DNA from: Lineus longissimus
Taxonomy: Eukaryota > Nemertea > Pilidiophora > Heteronemertea > Lineidae
Length of the DNA: 64,000 nt
NCBI RefSeq assembly: GCF_910592395.1
Contig: NC_088312.1
Coordinates: forward strand, 14,549,292 to 14,613,291
Direction: 5' to 3'
The notes under the pieces were generated by a model. It saw nothing but the letters and a program-made list of their open reading frames with translations, was not told where the DNA came from and ran no database searches. Shown piece by piece: positions 23,401 to 35,989 of the stretch. The position numbers and the translations under genes are program-made. The stretch's first letter is position 1. The number at the start of each line of letters is the position of its first letter.

Positions 23401-25216
23401 AGGACTGAGGGTATAAAGCAGTAAATATCGGCTTTATACTACTGTTTGAAGGTCAAGAGAACACGTTATACCACTAAAATTTCCAATGCAGAGCTGCCAG
23501 CTGGATGAAATATGATTGAACTAATCAGCCATGGTATGTAAATATTACAGGAGGCAACGGAAGATATCCCTAGTTCAGCATGTTGTATCAGTAGCTTTAC
23601 AGAAAAAAAGTGTCAGAGAGGATGAGACTTCTCCATGGACAACTGTGGTATGTCCAGGCTGGGTTGTAGAGCACAAGGATACAAAATGCTGTCTGTAATT
23701 GAGAGGTATCATGATTTAACAGAGGTCAAAATAAATAGAAATTACCAGTTTGGGACTAGCACCACTTTCTTTTTTTTTTAATAAGGTAGAGATTACAGGA
23801 GTCAACAAAATTAATTTTATTGAGAGAAATTGACCTGTCCTGCAGGTGATTGGAATTTACAATACAAAGGGTCGTTTTTCATGACATTGTGCTCTACTGC
23901 GTATTCCTAGTCATAGTGAGTTGATCTGGAACCAATCTATCCTTGGCGCAGACAGGTTCAAATTGGCTATATCTTGAATAGATCGAATTGCGATGAAAAT
24001 CTAATGCAATAAAGGAGCAATATCGAAGAGACAAATTAATCAAACCAATTGTCCACAGACTCGGACCCTGAAATGGCACGATGTATGCGTGCATATAAAA
24101 GTATATCAATTGGTCCCATAGAGATGATGAGGCAATGTCAATATGCCTTGTTCCTTAGTCAGCAATATGCCCCTTTTTATACGGAGAAGAAGGAGAACCC
24201 AGATAGGCCTTCACATGTCGGCTTCCAAATGGCTCGAACCAACTGTACTATCACTACTATAACTTTAAAATGCGTGCTCCTCCTAGTCCTACATGAAGCA
24301 ATGTCTCAGCCAAAAAGGCAAAGTTAGCAGCTCCTTGGTAAGGCCATGTCAGGTTCCGCGCGCCTCTTCAGATACATCAAGTATTGAAAGCTGTGGTGAG
24401 CTGAGCACATAAAAGACTATGGTCACCTTAATTTGAAAATCCCTTCATAATCAAGGGCTACCTCTGACTAAAACAGCACAATAGACCACCAATTTGATCC
24501 AGCTCCTAACTGCGGGAAAACCCAAGTCCAGCAACCAAAAGTACCAAAAATACATTTTTGTTTACATTTGAACTGCACACATGCGTTTGTTTACAATTTC
24601 ATTTCCCGCGAAATCTCGAAAATCAGGTGACCTGCAATCATGGATTGAAAATAACATTAACCTCGGTTCAGCAGGTCAGCAGGTATACCGGCTGTTCCAA
24701 TCATCCCCCTACAGCCAGCCGTTCAAAAGGTAATGTTATTCACCCCACATGGAGTGAAAGTAATTGATTAAGCCCCTGCATAACTTAACAGCAATGGCTT
24801 GGCTTCTGTGAGTGGTAAGGAGAATTGACAGTTTTTTTATGGGAGTAACATTATTGTGTTGCTTAAAACGTCTACTTTTTACTCATGTAAGAATCGTAGT
24901 ACTAATAATAACTTCAACTTATTTTCCAGTTATGATAACACAACACGCATCTTCATGATCATGATCTTTCTCAAACTAACTGAATGACCTAATCGCCTTG
25001 GACGCACAACCTAACCACATATCAATCCGCCCCGACGATCGACACATCCATTCGATTCGATAACCCTCGATAAAGTTTGATAAATAAACTAGAACTGAGA
25101 TTTCACAGGAGCACCTGTGAATTCATGACTCCAGGGTTGTTTTGAGGGCGATATTGTAAGAGTTGGTCTTGAGTATGGGGACGTGAAGGTCCGTGTGAGG
25201 CACCTGGGGAGAGAAG
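23401..25216. other. No gene seen
   Basis: About 1.8 kb without recognisable genes or repeats; two antisense frames near 23894-24327 have no known domain. Confidence 0.4.
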
Positions 25217-25225
25217 ACTAGTTGA

Positions 25226-25336
25226 TAGCCTGGTACCACTGGCCACCGTCAGACGACGCTGTATTGACGGGACGGACGTCAATACAGCGTCCCGTCAATA
25301 CAGCGTCGTCTGACGGTGGCCAGTGGTACCAGGCTA
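25226..25336. mobile_element. 111-bp perfect foldback MITE with 9-bp TSD
   Basis: Two 49-bp arms (25226-25274 and 25288-25336) are exact reverse complements: TAGCCTGGTACCACTGGCCA ... TGGCCAGTGGTACCAGGCTA. The loop of 13 bp (25275-25287) begins another copy of the arm motif CGTCAATACAGCG. The 9-bp sequence ACTAGTTGA is duplicated directly outside both ends (25217-25225, 25337-25345). Perfect arms and a perfect duplication indicate a recent insertion. A 9-bp duplication fits Mutator-like or Merlin transposases. Confidence 0.9.
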
Positions 25337-25353
25337 ACTAGTTGAACGATGTG

Positions 25354-25391
25354 ATCATGGAGGTATAAATAATTATTTATACCGCCATGAT
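25354..25391. other. 38-bp palindrome 9 bp from the foldback MITE
   Basis: ATCATGGAGGTATAAATAA / TTATTTATACCGCCATGAT is a palindrome with a single mismatched pair; the inner 22 bp (25361-25382) are perfect. It would extrude as a cruciform without a loop. It could be the remnant of a very short MITE. Confidence 0.7.
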
Positions 25392-25448
25392 GGGATCTGA
25401 CACGGACACTACTATTGATCTCATTATATGAATACCATTTAATTACAA

Positions 25449-26873
25449 ATGAAACGGCCAGGGGCCATTGTGCTCACCGTATACATCATTTAGTAGGCAG
25501 GATCATGCTTAGTTTAGAGGTGAATATGGTGAACACAATCAGGCATGAAGACTTTTTTTAGATGTGTATTGATGTCAAGTAATAAGACAGGGCAGTATAT
25601 ATAAGTTTATGATCCAACCAATAATTGTCTATGACATCAATAAGATCAATATCGTGTGATTGCTAAGAGTCCCTGCAATAAAAAATTCATCGAAAAAAAG
25701 TCATTAATAAGCGAGATATTGCACGTCCTACTTTTTCGGTTTTGACCCCCTGGTGGCCAAATCAAGAATCATATCAGGCCAAAATTCGGTGTCAGAGATT
25801 ATCTGATGTAGGGGGTTACATGTACCAACTTTCAAGTTCATAGCTTTAGCAGTTAAGAAACGTGCCATAGTTACACTCGAACGGTCAATTTACGCCATTT
25901 GACCTCTGTGACCTAGAAAAGGAGGTCAAATCCAAAAATCATAGGAAATGTGATGTATCCTTGCTAGGAGTCCCTGCCATAAAATTTTATCGAAAACAAT
26001 TCACTCAAATAAGCAAGATATTGCACTTCTTCCTTTTTCCGTTATGGCCCCTTGGTGGCCGAATAAAGAATCAGATCAGGCAAAAATTCGACATCAGACG
26101 TTATCTGATGTAGGGAGTTATATGCACCAACTTTCAAGTTCATAGCTTTACTGGTTAAGAAACGTGCCATAGTTTACACTCTAACAGCCAATTTACGCCA
26201 TATGACTTCTGTGACCTTGAAAAGTTGGTCAAATTGAAAACCCGTATAACATGTGATGTATTCTTCCTAACAGTACCTACCATAAAAATTTTATTGAAAA
26301 CAAGTCACTTATAAGCGAGATATCACACTTTTTAGATTTCCACTTTTGGCCCCCTGGTGGCAAAGTTAGGAATCAGATCGAACCAAAATTCAGCACCAGA
26401 GGCTATGTGATATAGGGGGTTATATGTACCAAGTTTCAAGTTCATAGCTTTAGTTTTTAAGAAACGTGCCATAGTTTACACTCTAATGGCCAATTTACGC
26501 CATATGACCTCTGCGACCTTGAAAACAAGGTCAAATTAAAAACCCGTATAATATAAAATGTATATTTGCTATGAGTACCTACAACAAAAGTTTTATCGAA
26601 AACAAGTCACTAATAAGCGAGATATCACACTTTTTAGATATCAACATTTGGCCCCCTGGTGGCCAAACAGAGAATCAGATCGGACCGAAAATCAGTGTCA
26701 GAGGTCAGCTGACCTAGGGCATTCTGTGTACAAAGTTTCAAGTTCATAGCCCTAGCAGTTAAGAAACGTGCCACTGTTAGGATACGACGACGACGACGAC
26801 GACAACGACGACGACGACGACGGACACGGACACAGCGCTATCATATAGACTCCCCTTACGGTGAGCCAAAAAG
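25449..26873 (+). mobile_element. Composite element: ~302-bp core x4, GAC microsatellite, 3' end
   Basis: Starts GGCCAGGGGCCATTGTGCTCACC as at 3352. Four core units are marked by GGCCCCCTGGTGGCC-type boxes at 25747, 26045, 26348 and 26651 (period about 302 bp), each with AAGAAACGTGCCATAGTT and, in three, a TGACCTCTGTGACCTTGA-type box. A (GAC)n microsatellite (26784-26822) and GGACACGGACAC follow, then the right end GGTGAGCCAAAAA. It has two more core units than the 3352 copy, so unit number varies within the family. Confidence 0.75.
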
Positions 26874-28179
26874 TGAAAACAGATCATATCATATTCCTTG
26901 GCATAAATTAAAATAGGAGTGCGGGAACAAGGTTTTTTAGCAGGAGGAAAGCGCCGTCGTATTCCGATTTGGCTGGTTAGTGGTGAAATCTGCTTTTAAT
27001 TTTGCAAATTAACATATTCGTTTTCAAGTTCTAACGTTGTCTGTAAAGATGCTGGCAAGAGACATTGCCAGGAAAACGTGACGTCATTTTGGCCATTCTT
27101 CTTACCGCACGCCCTCTCTCTCCGTAAAAGTTCCTGACATGGTGTGAAGTGGGAGGGCGCACAATGGGAACCACACTGCCGCGATGTTAATAGTTTCTAT
27201 TTATAGAATTCAGCGGCAGAGATTTTAGTCACGGAAAAAGTGGATTAACTCGGCTAATCTCAATGGATTTTACCCAGGAATGTTTTCAAGGCGAGAGAAA
27301 CATCTGATTTAAGTACTGCGCTTATTAGATTTCATGTTCAGGCCGAAGATTGGCCTAAAACGTGGACGAAAAGAGTGCATTATCGAGTGTTGGAGAGGTC
27401 ACGTGATTGGACGAGAAACCTGAACAAAGTTTTCGTGCTTTTAGCTGTCAACATCAATGGCTATAATATACTCCTGCAGAATAGTAGAACTAATAGAACT
27501 AATTTCCGAAGATTCCAATAGTTTGAACACAAATCAGAACATCAACCCATCAGCTGGACTCAGATCTGCATAAATTACGATAAATAATGAGGTCGTCGCT
27601 TCAATTTCGCAAAGAAAGTTGACTCCATTCGAAGGTTGTTTTGACCAAATTACATTGAACTCATCGTTATTAGGGCATTTGAACACATTCTCGTTGATCT
27701 TTTCTATAAACGTGTGAAGTTTCGTACCAAAATACGTTTCCGTAAAGGCTTAAAAAAGAAAATTCGTCACTTACAAAATCATCGCTCCGGTAGAAATAAA
27801 AATGTCACCGCCATTTTCTTGACGATAGTACTCCAGGCCAGGTAACCTCGGCGGGAAATTTAAAGCGGGGTCATCCGGGGTCAAACAACAGTTTTGCTCA
27901 CTACCGCCAACTGGTGATATAAATGGACACTAATCTATTTTATATGAAAACTTCTATATCATGAAGACCTCTTCAAGTTTATTTCAAGCTTTTATCTGCA
28001 GGAATAGAGCGGCAAAAAATGGTTTATTCAATTACGCATTTTGCCACCTGGGGAGCTGAATGTGAGTCGAATCGCACATTTTCTTTTCTGTAAGCATCCT
28101 TTCCTGCGCTGTTAACATACAAAACCATATTTGAAGTGCCGCAGTTCTATGGTTACAAAATGCCCAACATGGCTGGATG
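26874..28179. other. No gene seen
   Basis: About 1.3 kb, somewhat GC-richer than its surroundings, between the right end of one composite element and the isolated right end of another. It could be the divergent interior of that second element, but no core units are present. Confidence 0.35.
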
Positions 28180-28245
28180 GAAGGACGGACACCAATCGAA
28201 TAGCTATTTGACTAGCTCCGCTGACTTTGTCAGCTGAGCTAAAAA
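28180..28245 (+). repeat. Isolated 3' end of the composite repeat
   Basis: GGATGGAAGGACGGACACC, AATAGCT, then the hairpin AGCTCCGCTGactttgtCAGCTGAGCT and AAAAA repeat the termini at 1-68 and 4140-4174. Confidence 0.6.
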
Positions 28246-30860
28246 TGTAGATTATGCTCAAATCATGATACTTCAGCTAGAGTACAAATTTTTACAGACT
28301 AAAAACATCAGGAGGTGTTTACTAAGGTAACATCGACAAGCTACAATGAGATTCCTGTTCTATGAAATCTCTGCAGGTGAATTATTTCATGCCAAGATAT
28401 CAGCAATATTAAATGAATATGTTGCAGTGTTTCAACTGAATGACTGGCCAATACTTCAGCTAAGAGTTTCATCATAATCTTTCAGACATCAATTTCTTTT
28501 TGAGAAAAGGTGTTGACAGTTTGAAATGTTCATGTACCGTAAAAGTGTGTCAGAAACTTAGTAGAATTAGGTTAAACTGGTTCTTTGAATACCATTGGCT
28601 TTGAGAGGTCAGCTGCCAGGGAGACATTTCGTCATGCCTCCCCCTCCCCGATCTGAGATCACCACTAATTTAGTGTCAAATTCTGATTGAATGCGTTTTT
28701 TCTGCCTGTCAACCACAAAATACCTGTTGACTTCTTCATTATGTGGTGTCAATTCAGTGATGTCACTTCAACAAAACTGGTGAATTAAGCCATGGAATAG
28801 AATTTGATGACATGCAATGGATTTGATTGCCAGAATCAACATTACGTGTTGGAAGATTGATTGTTCTCATCGATAGCAGACAGTGAGTTGTCCTCCAACA
28901 CACCAACAGAATTATGATAAGCGACTTTTGAAGAAAACCCAGAGATTGGGTACACAAATGCGTGAAGAGTTATTTGAGGGCAAAAGCTGTGTGCAAGGAA
29001 AGACATTCTGTGATCATGATGCTATGATGATTGTGGCAGGAATAGAAGTGTCTATAGAAGATGACTCGGAACTTGGATTTGGCACGGAAAGCTGGTGTTC
29101 ATGATTTTGATTCTCTGGGGTGCTTGGAAGCAATTTCCTCCTAGGCATGGACAGAAGAGAGGTGACCACCATTTTTCATCTTAGGACAGGCCACTGCAGA
29201 CAAAAAGCCTACCTCAATAGGATCAACATGGTCGAGTCTGAGGGACTAAAGGAGCAGCAATGAAGACAAAGCTCTACAGACTAAAGGGGGCGCAAGAGAC
29301 AACAGCCAAGTTTAGAATGCTAAGTAGGGGAAGTCTTTGGCATTTGAAAGACAATGAAATCTTTTTATAATCATTTTCATCACAAAACACATCAGATTTT
29401 ACTAGAGTATTATTTTCAAAATTAGAAGAGCTCAAACAGCTCTATTTTTAATTCTCGAGATGGCAAAATGTGACGTATTTGCAAATCTCTTCAACAAAGT
29501 ATCAAGACATCTCCGTATCAGCTCATCACTGCAATTAATTATGCAACATTGAATGAAAATTACGGCAAAACTCAAACTCAAAATAGAACAAATTTTAGGC
29601 AAATGCCAAGATTGAAATCGAATTTTTCAAATGTGATAAAGTATGGAGAGAAATGAGGTTACAGTCAATTCTGTCAGATCACTCTTTCAGATGAATCAGT
29701 TGACTGAGTCAATTAGTATAGATTTTTTGATAAGGACTGCACCGTAGCCAGCCGAGTCAATAACCGAATATCGGGAGATCATCGGAGAGAGATACACTTA
29801 GTGATGCTTGAAGCAAAGGATGGACACAAAAGGAGCTGTAACGAAGTTAAAATGTTAAATTTTTGGGTTTATAGTCTGATACCAACTGCGGTAGAGATCT
29901 GACTTCACACAACCACACATTTTGGCATCGCAATGCTGCCACAAGCACAACACGCAGCAGTGGTATCTCAAAGAAAACTAACTGCAATGAAAACTATTTC
30001 GTGGATGGTTTCTTTCTCTTTTTTTCAAACACCGATCATCCACATCAAATATTTCATGGGAATATCATGCAAGCTTATCTTTCATGCAGGCATGAGAAAT
30101 ATCCTGAACACAATGCAATAAGCTGAATGAGACTGAGATATGTATCTCTGTCTGCGACAGTTGGGAGAAGAGATAAATAGGACGGTGCAACAGTTGGAAT
30201 AGTAGATAAGCAGTGCTGAAGTGTACATCCACAGAAGGTATGACCAGTGTTTCATTGAAAACATATATACAGTCCCAATCACAACTGACATCCCTAAATA
30301 TGTTTAAGTTTATACAAGGATACAAAGGTTGGAGTAGGAATGGTCTCAAAATGTGGCTTATATAGAGGATAACTTTATACGGCCCATTGCCGACTAAATA
30401 TCCGATTGTATTCCCTCTCCAACCCCAACCCCAGATTTATCTTTGGTGGTGATATGTCACATACATCACCATAAGCCATTCATTCAAATATGACTCCTTA
30501 CTTCACTGTGATTCATTTTAAAGCCAGATTAACCTTTGGATCACGATAATTTGTTAAATGAGCCTCATCTCATCTCCCCGTGCATGCTCCAGTCAGCTTC
30601 TTATTAATTGTGGTCATGGTTTATAGCCGGTGTTAACAGCTCGTATGGGAGCGTTCACGTTAATTGTTATGGCGGGAATAATATGTCATGCAATCGTCAG
30701 TTTGCTCTCATGACTGCACAAGGTCTTCATTGCCATATCACACCGACTAGATATAACACCAACAACAAGAGTGCTGGAAGGAGACAGGACCAAATATAGT
30801 GAGGACAGGGGCTTGTTCTCCTGCTTCTGTCAAATACTCAGCAGGTCGTCTGTTGACATA
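28246..30860. other. No gene seen; one solo MITE terminus
   Basis: Frames of 60-94 codons here have no recognised domain (for example 28883-29104 plus). At 30268-30299 TA-CAGTCCCAATCACAACTGACATCCCTAA matches the left terminus of the family at 39807/40176, but no right end follows, so it is a truncated copy. Confidence 0.4.
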
Positions 30861-31020
30861 CAGTAGAACCTCTCTTTTAAGAACACCCTCGGGACTGACG
30901 AGTGCTGTCACTAATAGATAGGTGTCCTGATTGGAGAGGTCAAATTGAATGTAAAGAACCAATTTGCGACCAAAACTAGTGTCCTTAATAGAGAGGTTTC
31001 CGCTAAGGGAGGTTCCACTG
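30861..31020 (+). mobile_element. Pogo/Tigger-like MITE, copy 2
   Basis: Termini CAGTAGAACCTCTC and GGGAGGTTCCACTG with TA on both sides (30859-30860, 31021-31022). Inside are GACTGACGAGTGCTGTC, GTCCTGATTGGAGAGGTCAA and ACTAGTGTCCTTAATAGAG. The CAGTAGAACCTC-type terminus and TA target fit the pogo/Tigger branch of Tc1/mariner. Confidence 0.85.
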
Positions 31021-31022
31021 TA

Positions 31023-34000
31023 TTTTGCCGAGGAGGTGGTGTGAGCTGGGAGGCCTTCAATAGCTTGTTTTTGGCGACCAAGCTTTGAAGCTCTAAACTG
31101 CGAACAGTCCTGAGGCTACTGCCCTCCCCCCAACCCTAGAAAACTGAAGGTTTGTGACATACCCCAAACTTGTCACATTTTTGCACCTGACTTAAATCCA
31201 TTATTAACAATATTTCCTAATCCATTACCTTAATGAAATCAGTAAAATGTTCCATAAATTCTAAACTAGAAGGGATTGTCATTGAATGAAAACAGCAGGA
31301 TCAGCAACACACCATTCAATGTTCATCTGCTGAAATAATTGAGCATAAGCCTTTGATATTGTCCAACCTTTAAAATTATGGAACAATGCACAAACCAATT
31401 TGAGATCAATTTAGTAATCATCCAGATGATGATCACTTCAATGTTGTCGCCATGATCCAGGCATTGCTACAAGTAAACAAGATTAAAACAATGAAATATT
31501 TATTTATTGTGGTACAGATCAGTGACTAATATAACAGGACATATTTTCAATTTAGTGCGAAACATTTATATCATACATATTTTGAAGAGGCAGTCTAATG
31601 GCACACACAGGCAATTACTGTAAAACCAAAGTGTGTTCCTATTTGCTGTTATCAATAATCACACAAATTAATGGCTGTGAAAGACAAAATCTAACTGAAG
31701 TCATTGTTTCAGAACTGTCAAAACAATAAATAAGAGGGTGCTATGAATTTTACAAAATTGTGAAATGAAATGGCTGGAGACATTTCCACATTAGGCCTAA
31801 GTGTAAACAGAATATAGAGATCTCTTTAAACAGCGCACACATGCAAATATCATGGCTACAAAGCTGTTCTTGGTCTAAAGTGCCCTACACACAAGCAATT
31901 TTTGTTGCTACGACCTTTGATCATGATCACATGTAATTTCTGTGTTCATCGCAGGTGCCTGTGACAAGAATTGGTGTTGGCGTAGACCCGCAGTCAAACA
32001 AACCATAACCAGTTATACATGTAGATGAGAGACCGTTTTGTAACACATCGCAGCAGTCATAATTGTAGGTAGCAGAAACAAAAATTGCCTGTTTGTGTGA
32101 CACTCAAGTTGTAGTCGGTTGACTCTGAATTAGTAATTAACAGTAGCATTAGGGCTAGATTTTTTTCAAAATTCAAACTTGTGCTGGAAAATTCATGCCC
32201 GCAATTTGCATGAACAAAGTAGAAGATGAACAAAGTACATGATGGTGAACCACACCTATAAGAGATCAACTGACAACATGATAAGATAAGTAAATACTTG
32301 GAACTCGATGCATAGATACAAGCACAGAGTGTGATCATATGGGAAGGCCTTATCGCACGGCCATCAGCGATGATCATCAGCTGCCCACATCGAGGCTAAT
32401 CAAATATTAACAGGACAATAGCGGGAAGTTGTGATGGTTAGAGGGAGGTGACCTGACACAATATGAGAGTCACGCAGCTGGAGAGGAAACAGTACAAACT
32501 CAACACCTGCATCTAAAGTCATCAAGTCATCAGGACTCATGCTCCTTGTCCAGGGTCGAAAACCAGAGTGACTATGTTTTGGAGTACATCACACTGGAGA
32601 ATCAGTTCCCCAAATGACCAAAATACTGTACTTTGTGGCGAGCACATGAATAGATCCTTTTCAAGAGGATACTCTTGCAATATAATAAACTCACCCATAG
32701 GAAGGCACAGCAATTAGAAGTGAGAACATACCAGAGAGAAAGAACAGTGGAATCAAACCTCCAAATTTTGACAACCCACCAGCAGGAAATGTTGTAAACA
32801 TTAACCATTTGAAAGGCAGGTCCTCTAGGACTGAACCACAAAAGGACCACATCAGTCAATCAGAATCATTACACTACAGCGGATTTCAAACACACACCAC
32901 TCTCAAGTATCAATTCGTACTTGTAATGATTTTAATTGCACGCACTCTTTGTCAACAGACCTGAAGAGAACGGTTCCGGGGACTGGATACAGTCACTTGA
33001 AGCGATCATTGTTGACAAAAATTTAGAACCAGTGGCATTGAGTTTTAAAACAGACTGCATGCAGCAGTATCCGAAGTTTGTGCAGCAGTATCCGAAGTTT
33101 GAGTTGCGAACACAACAAAAACGGAACAACCAGCACAATGCACTTTTAATACTGATGCCTGAAAGCTCAAACGCAATTTTACTAATATAGAGGGATCAGG
33201 TTATCAAGAACAAGTTTCATAATCAACAGTTGATAGATCACCATATATGCTTATGTTCCTAGATATGTTTTAATGAGAAAATAAAATCCAATAATTTTGA
33301 CGACAGAAATGCCAAAATGAGCTAAAGCAGTTCATTTAATGTGTTAACACTTTTGCATCTAATCAACAATTTTGCAGCATTATGTATAATATCAAATTTG
33401 TTTTTTTCATAATATCCCTAAAGCAATTCTGATATATTCAGCAGAAACATTGTAGATTTTGTACAGCACCACACATAAAATCAGCCTCTTTGCAATTTTT
33501 TTATTTCCTTCATCACAAGATCAGTTAGAGAGTGAAGCTGCAATTAAACCTGAAGTTATGGGCTTGTTGGCGAAAGTGGGTGAATACAAGTGGCAGATGG
33601 AGGGAAGGGCACTATATACCCCAGCCAGAGAGCATCCAAGATAGGTGCCACCTTTGAAGCGTGGGAGGGCATGGGTGCCGTCACGGAGAAAAATTGAAAC
33701 CTGTATGGGCTAAATATGCATTTTTGTTGCGTCTGGAAGAGAGGTGCCTGAAAGTTCACAGCTCTCTAATAAATAAGAGGAGTGACTCTGGAAATTTCAT
33801 TGAAAATCTCTGGAAGCTACGTGTAAAGCGTTAACAATAACGACAGCATAGCCAACTCATCCATATAGTGGTAAGTAGGGTGCTATATTAGAGTAAATGA
33901 CATGGCTCTCTAATCGGTAATTGTAATAAATGAAACAGAGACGATTAGCCAACTTGTCTATACACCATGCACATAAATGATGAGAGAGCAAATAGACATA

Positions 34001-34524
34001 ATTTGCCATGAAATATCAATTTGACGATGTGTGACCTACACGCAAATGGTTTACCTCTGTAAATGATTATGACACTGAACTCAGGAGATGATTAATGTTG
34101 GTGTAAAAAACCCATTCAGACCAGAACAGCATGGAAATTGACGCTGAGTGTGTATGTCTCCTGAATGCATTCTCAAAGGAGTATTTTCTATCACAATCGT
34201 AAAAGTGGCATTCAGCCATAAAGGTGTGGTTAAATGTTGGAGGCTAACATGCTTAAACGGCCAACAAACAAGCAATTTTTGTCACTGTCAAATACTTTTT
34301 TGCATGCAATCCTGATTGGCTCTGACCTGGCTGTGACCTGTGATCAATGTAACACAATGATAATCAGTTCTACCTGCAGACAAGGAATCTTCATATCGCT
34401 GGCTGTAGCGATAATTATTGCAGATCACAACAACAAAGACTACTTGTTTGTTGAGTGCTTTTAAGTGAACTTGGTATGATCAATACCCTTCCCACGCCTC
34501 AGCTGGCATCAAACAGTTGATCAT
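31023..34524. other. No gene seen
   Basis: About 3.5 kb of AT-rich DNA. At 33060-33101 CAGCAGTATCCGAAGTTTG is tandemly duplicated within an 84-codon plus-strand frame of unknown product. Nothing else is recognisable. Confidence 0.4.
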
Positions 34525-34725
34525 CAAGTCATACCCAAGTTTCTGAATGGAACCCTATTGTGCAGGGGGGGGGGGGCTATTGTCCACATGTTCATCAGGC
34601 CTAGTCTAGCTTACTGATCTGCATTGGACTTATATAAACAGGAAATGAGAAAGTTCATTTTCACCACCCGAGAAAATGTAAAAGTAGGCTGAATCGTTGG
34701 ATGTGCGAAATCCCCTTTACCAAAC
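34525..34725 (-). repeat. Dispersed repeat family B, copy 1
   Basis: AAGTTTCTGAATGGA, a G-run (34565-34577), TATTGTCCACATGTTCATCAGGCC and TGAATCGTTGGATGTGCGAAATCCCCTTTA share order and spacing with 44000-44158. The family end reads TTAAAGGGGATTTCGCACA on the other strand. A third, oppositely oriented end is at 34999-35030 (TTAAAGGGGATTTCACACG). Confidence 0.6.
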
Positions 34726-34998
34726 TGTGACAATCTCCACCCAAGGTTGTGTCATGCCTTAGTCCTATTCATTTCCTTCAGATGATACCCTTATAGTTTA
34801 TAAGACACGTTATTCTTTTCCCTGCAGATGATCCATGTCTGAATATGAACCCTCACAAAGCCTGAGGGTAAATTGAAGGATTCCTCATGAATAGTTCACA
34901 AAGGACATAAGGGCATCAATTATCACTGAGATATAATGATTCGGAGTACCATCGGATCAACCTTTTGCAATGCAAAGGCCTGGAGTGCCTAAAAAAAT

Positions 34999-35035
34999 TA
35001 AAGGGGATTTCACACGACCAGTGATTCTGTCTACT
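34999..35035 (+). repeat. Dispersed repeat family B, isolated end
   Basis: TTAAAGGGGATTTCACACGA followed by CCAGTGATTCTGTCTAC is the reverse complement of the right end of the copy at 34525-34725, about 275 bp away and in inverted orientation to it. Confidence 0.45.
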
Positions 35036-35304
35036 TTTGAAATTTTCTCGTTGATGAAAATTAACCTTCTCAATTGCTGTTTATTTATAAGTTCGGCGCA
35101 GATCAGTAAGTTAGCCTGATGAACATGTGGACAATAGGGCCTGCAATATGGTTCCAGTCAGAAACTTTCCTGTGACTTGATGATGCATCAATTGCTTTGA
35201 TACCGACGAAGTTCGCTTCAAGGTTGTTTGCTGTCTCCAGAATCACTTTATATACTGTGCCTATTTGCCAACCTTGTAACAACCAACACATCAGTTTCCT
35301 TTTT

Positions 35305-35400
35305 AGGAGATCAGTGATAAAGTGGATGGAGCACTAAGCTCCTAATTAGGAGCTCATGGATTTGACTCTAGGAAGGACCCAGACCTTAAACACAGCTTCA
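35305..35400 (+). repeat. Possible tRNA-derived SINE fragment
   Basis: GATAAAGTGGATGGAGCACTAAGCTCCTAATTAGGAGCTCATGGATTTGACTCT has the layout of a decayed tRNA head: an AGTGG-like A-box region, a potential anticodon arm, and GGATTTGACTC as a weak B box. Too degraded for a firm call. Confidence 0.35.
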
Positions 35401-35480
35401 TTCTTCAAATGATTCAGTCAACTTTCATCAACTTTTTATATCAATATAACAATATGATTCATTTTGTCGACCAAGTATTC

Positions 35481-35989
35481 ATCAACCGACCACTCCCCTT
35501 TCATCAAGTACATTATAACCAACAGACCAGTTCCCTTTCATCAAGCATGTTATAACCAACAGACCAGTTCCCTTTCATCAAGCACGTTATAACCAACAGA
35601 CCAGTTCCCTTTTATCAAGCATGTTATAACCAACAGACCAGTTCCCTTTTATCAAGTACATTATAACCAACAGACCAGTTCCCTTTCATCAAGCATGTTA
35701 TAACCAACAGACCAGTTCCCTTTCATCAAGCATGTTATAACCAACAGACCAGTTCCCTTTTATCAAGCATGTTATAACCAACTGACCAGTTCCCTTTCAT
35801 CAAGCACGTTATAACCAACAGACCAGTTCCCTTTTATCAAGCATGTTATAACCAATAGACCAGTTCCCTTTCATCAAGCATGTAATAACCAACAGACCAG
35901 TTCCCTTTTATCAAGCATGTTATAACCAACAGACCAGTTCCCTTCAATCAAGCATGTTATAACCAACAGACCAGTTGCCTTTAATCAAC
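35481..35989 (+). repeat. 37-bp minisatellite, about 13 copies
   Basis: Head-to-tail units of 37 bp (GTTATAACCAACAGACCAGT then TCCCTTTCATCAAGCAT). Units differ mainly at TTTCATC/TTTTATC and GCATG/GCACG/GTACA. There is no unique spacer between units, so it is a minisatellite and not a spaced array. The units at both edges are degenerate. Confidence 0.92.

Noticed and set aside
35481-35989. Regular 37-bp repeats that could be mistaken for a CRISPR array
   Set aside because: Units are directly adjacent with no unique spacers, and the context is an animal genome; it is a minisatellite.
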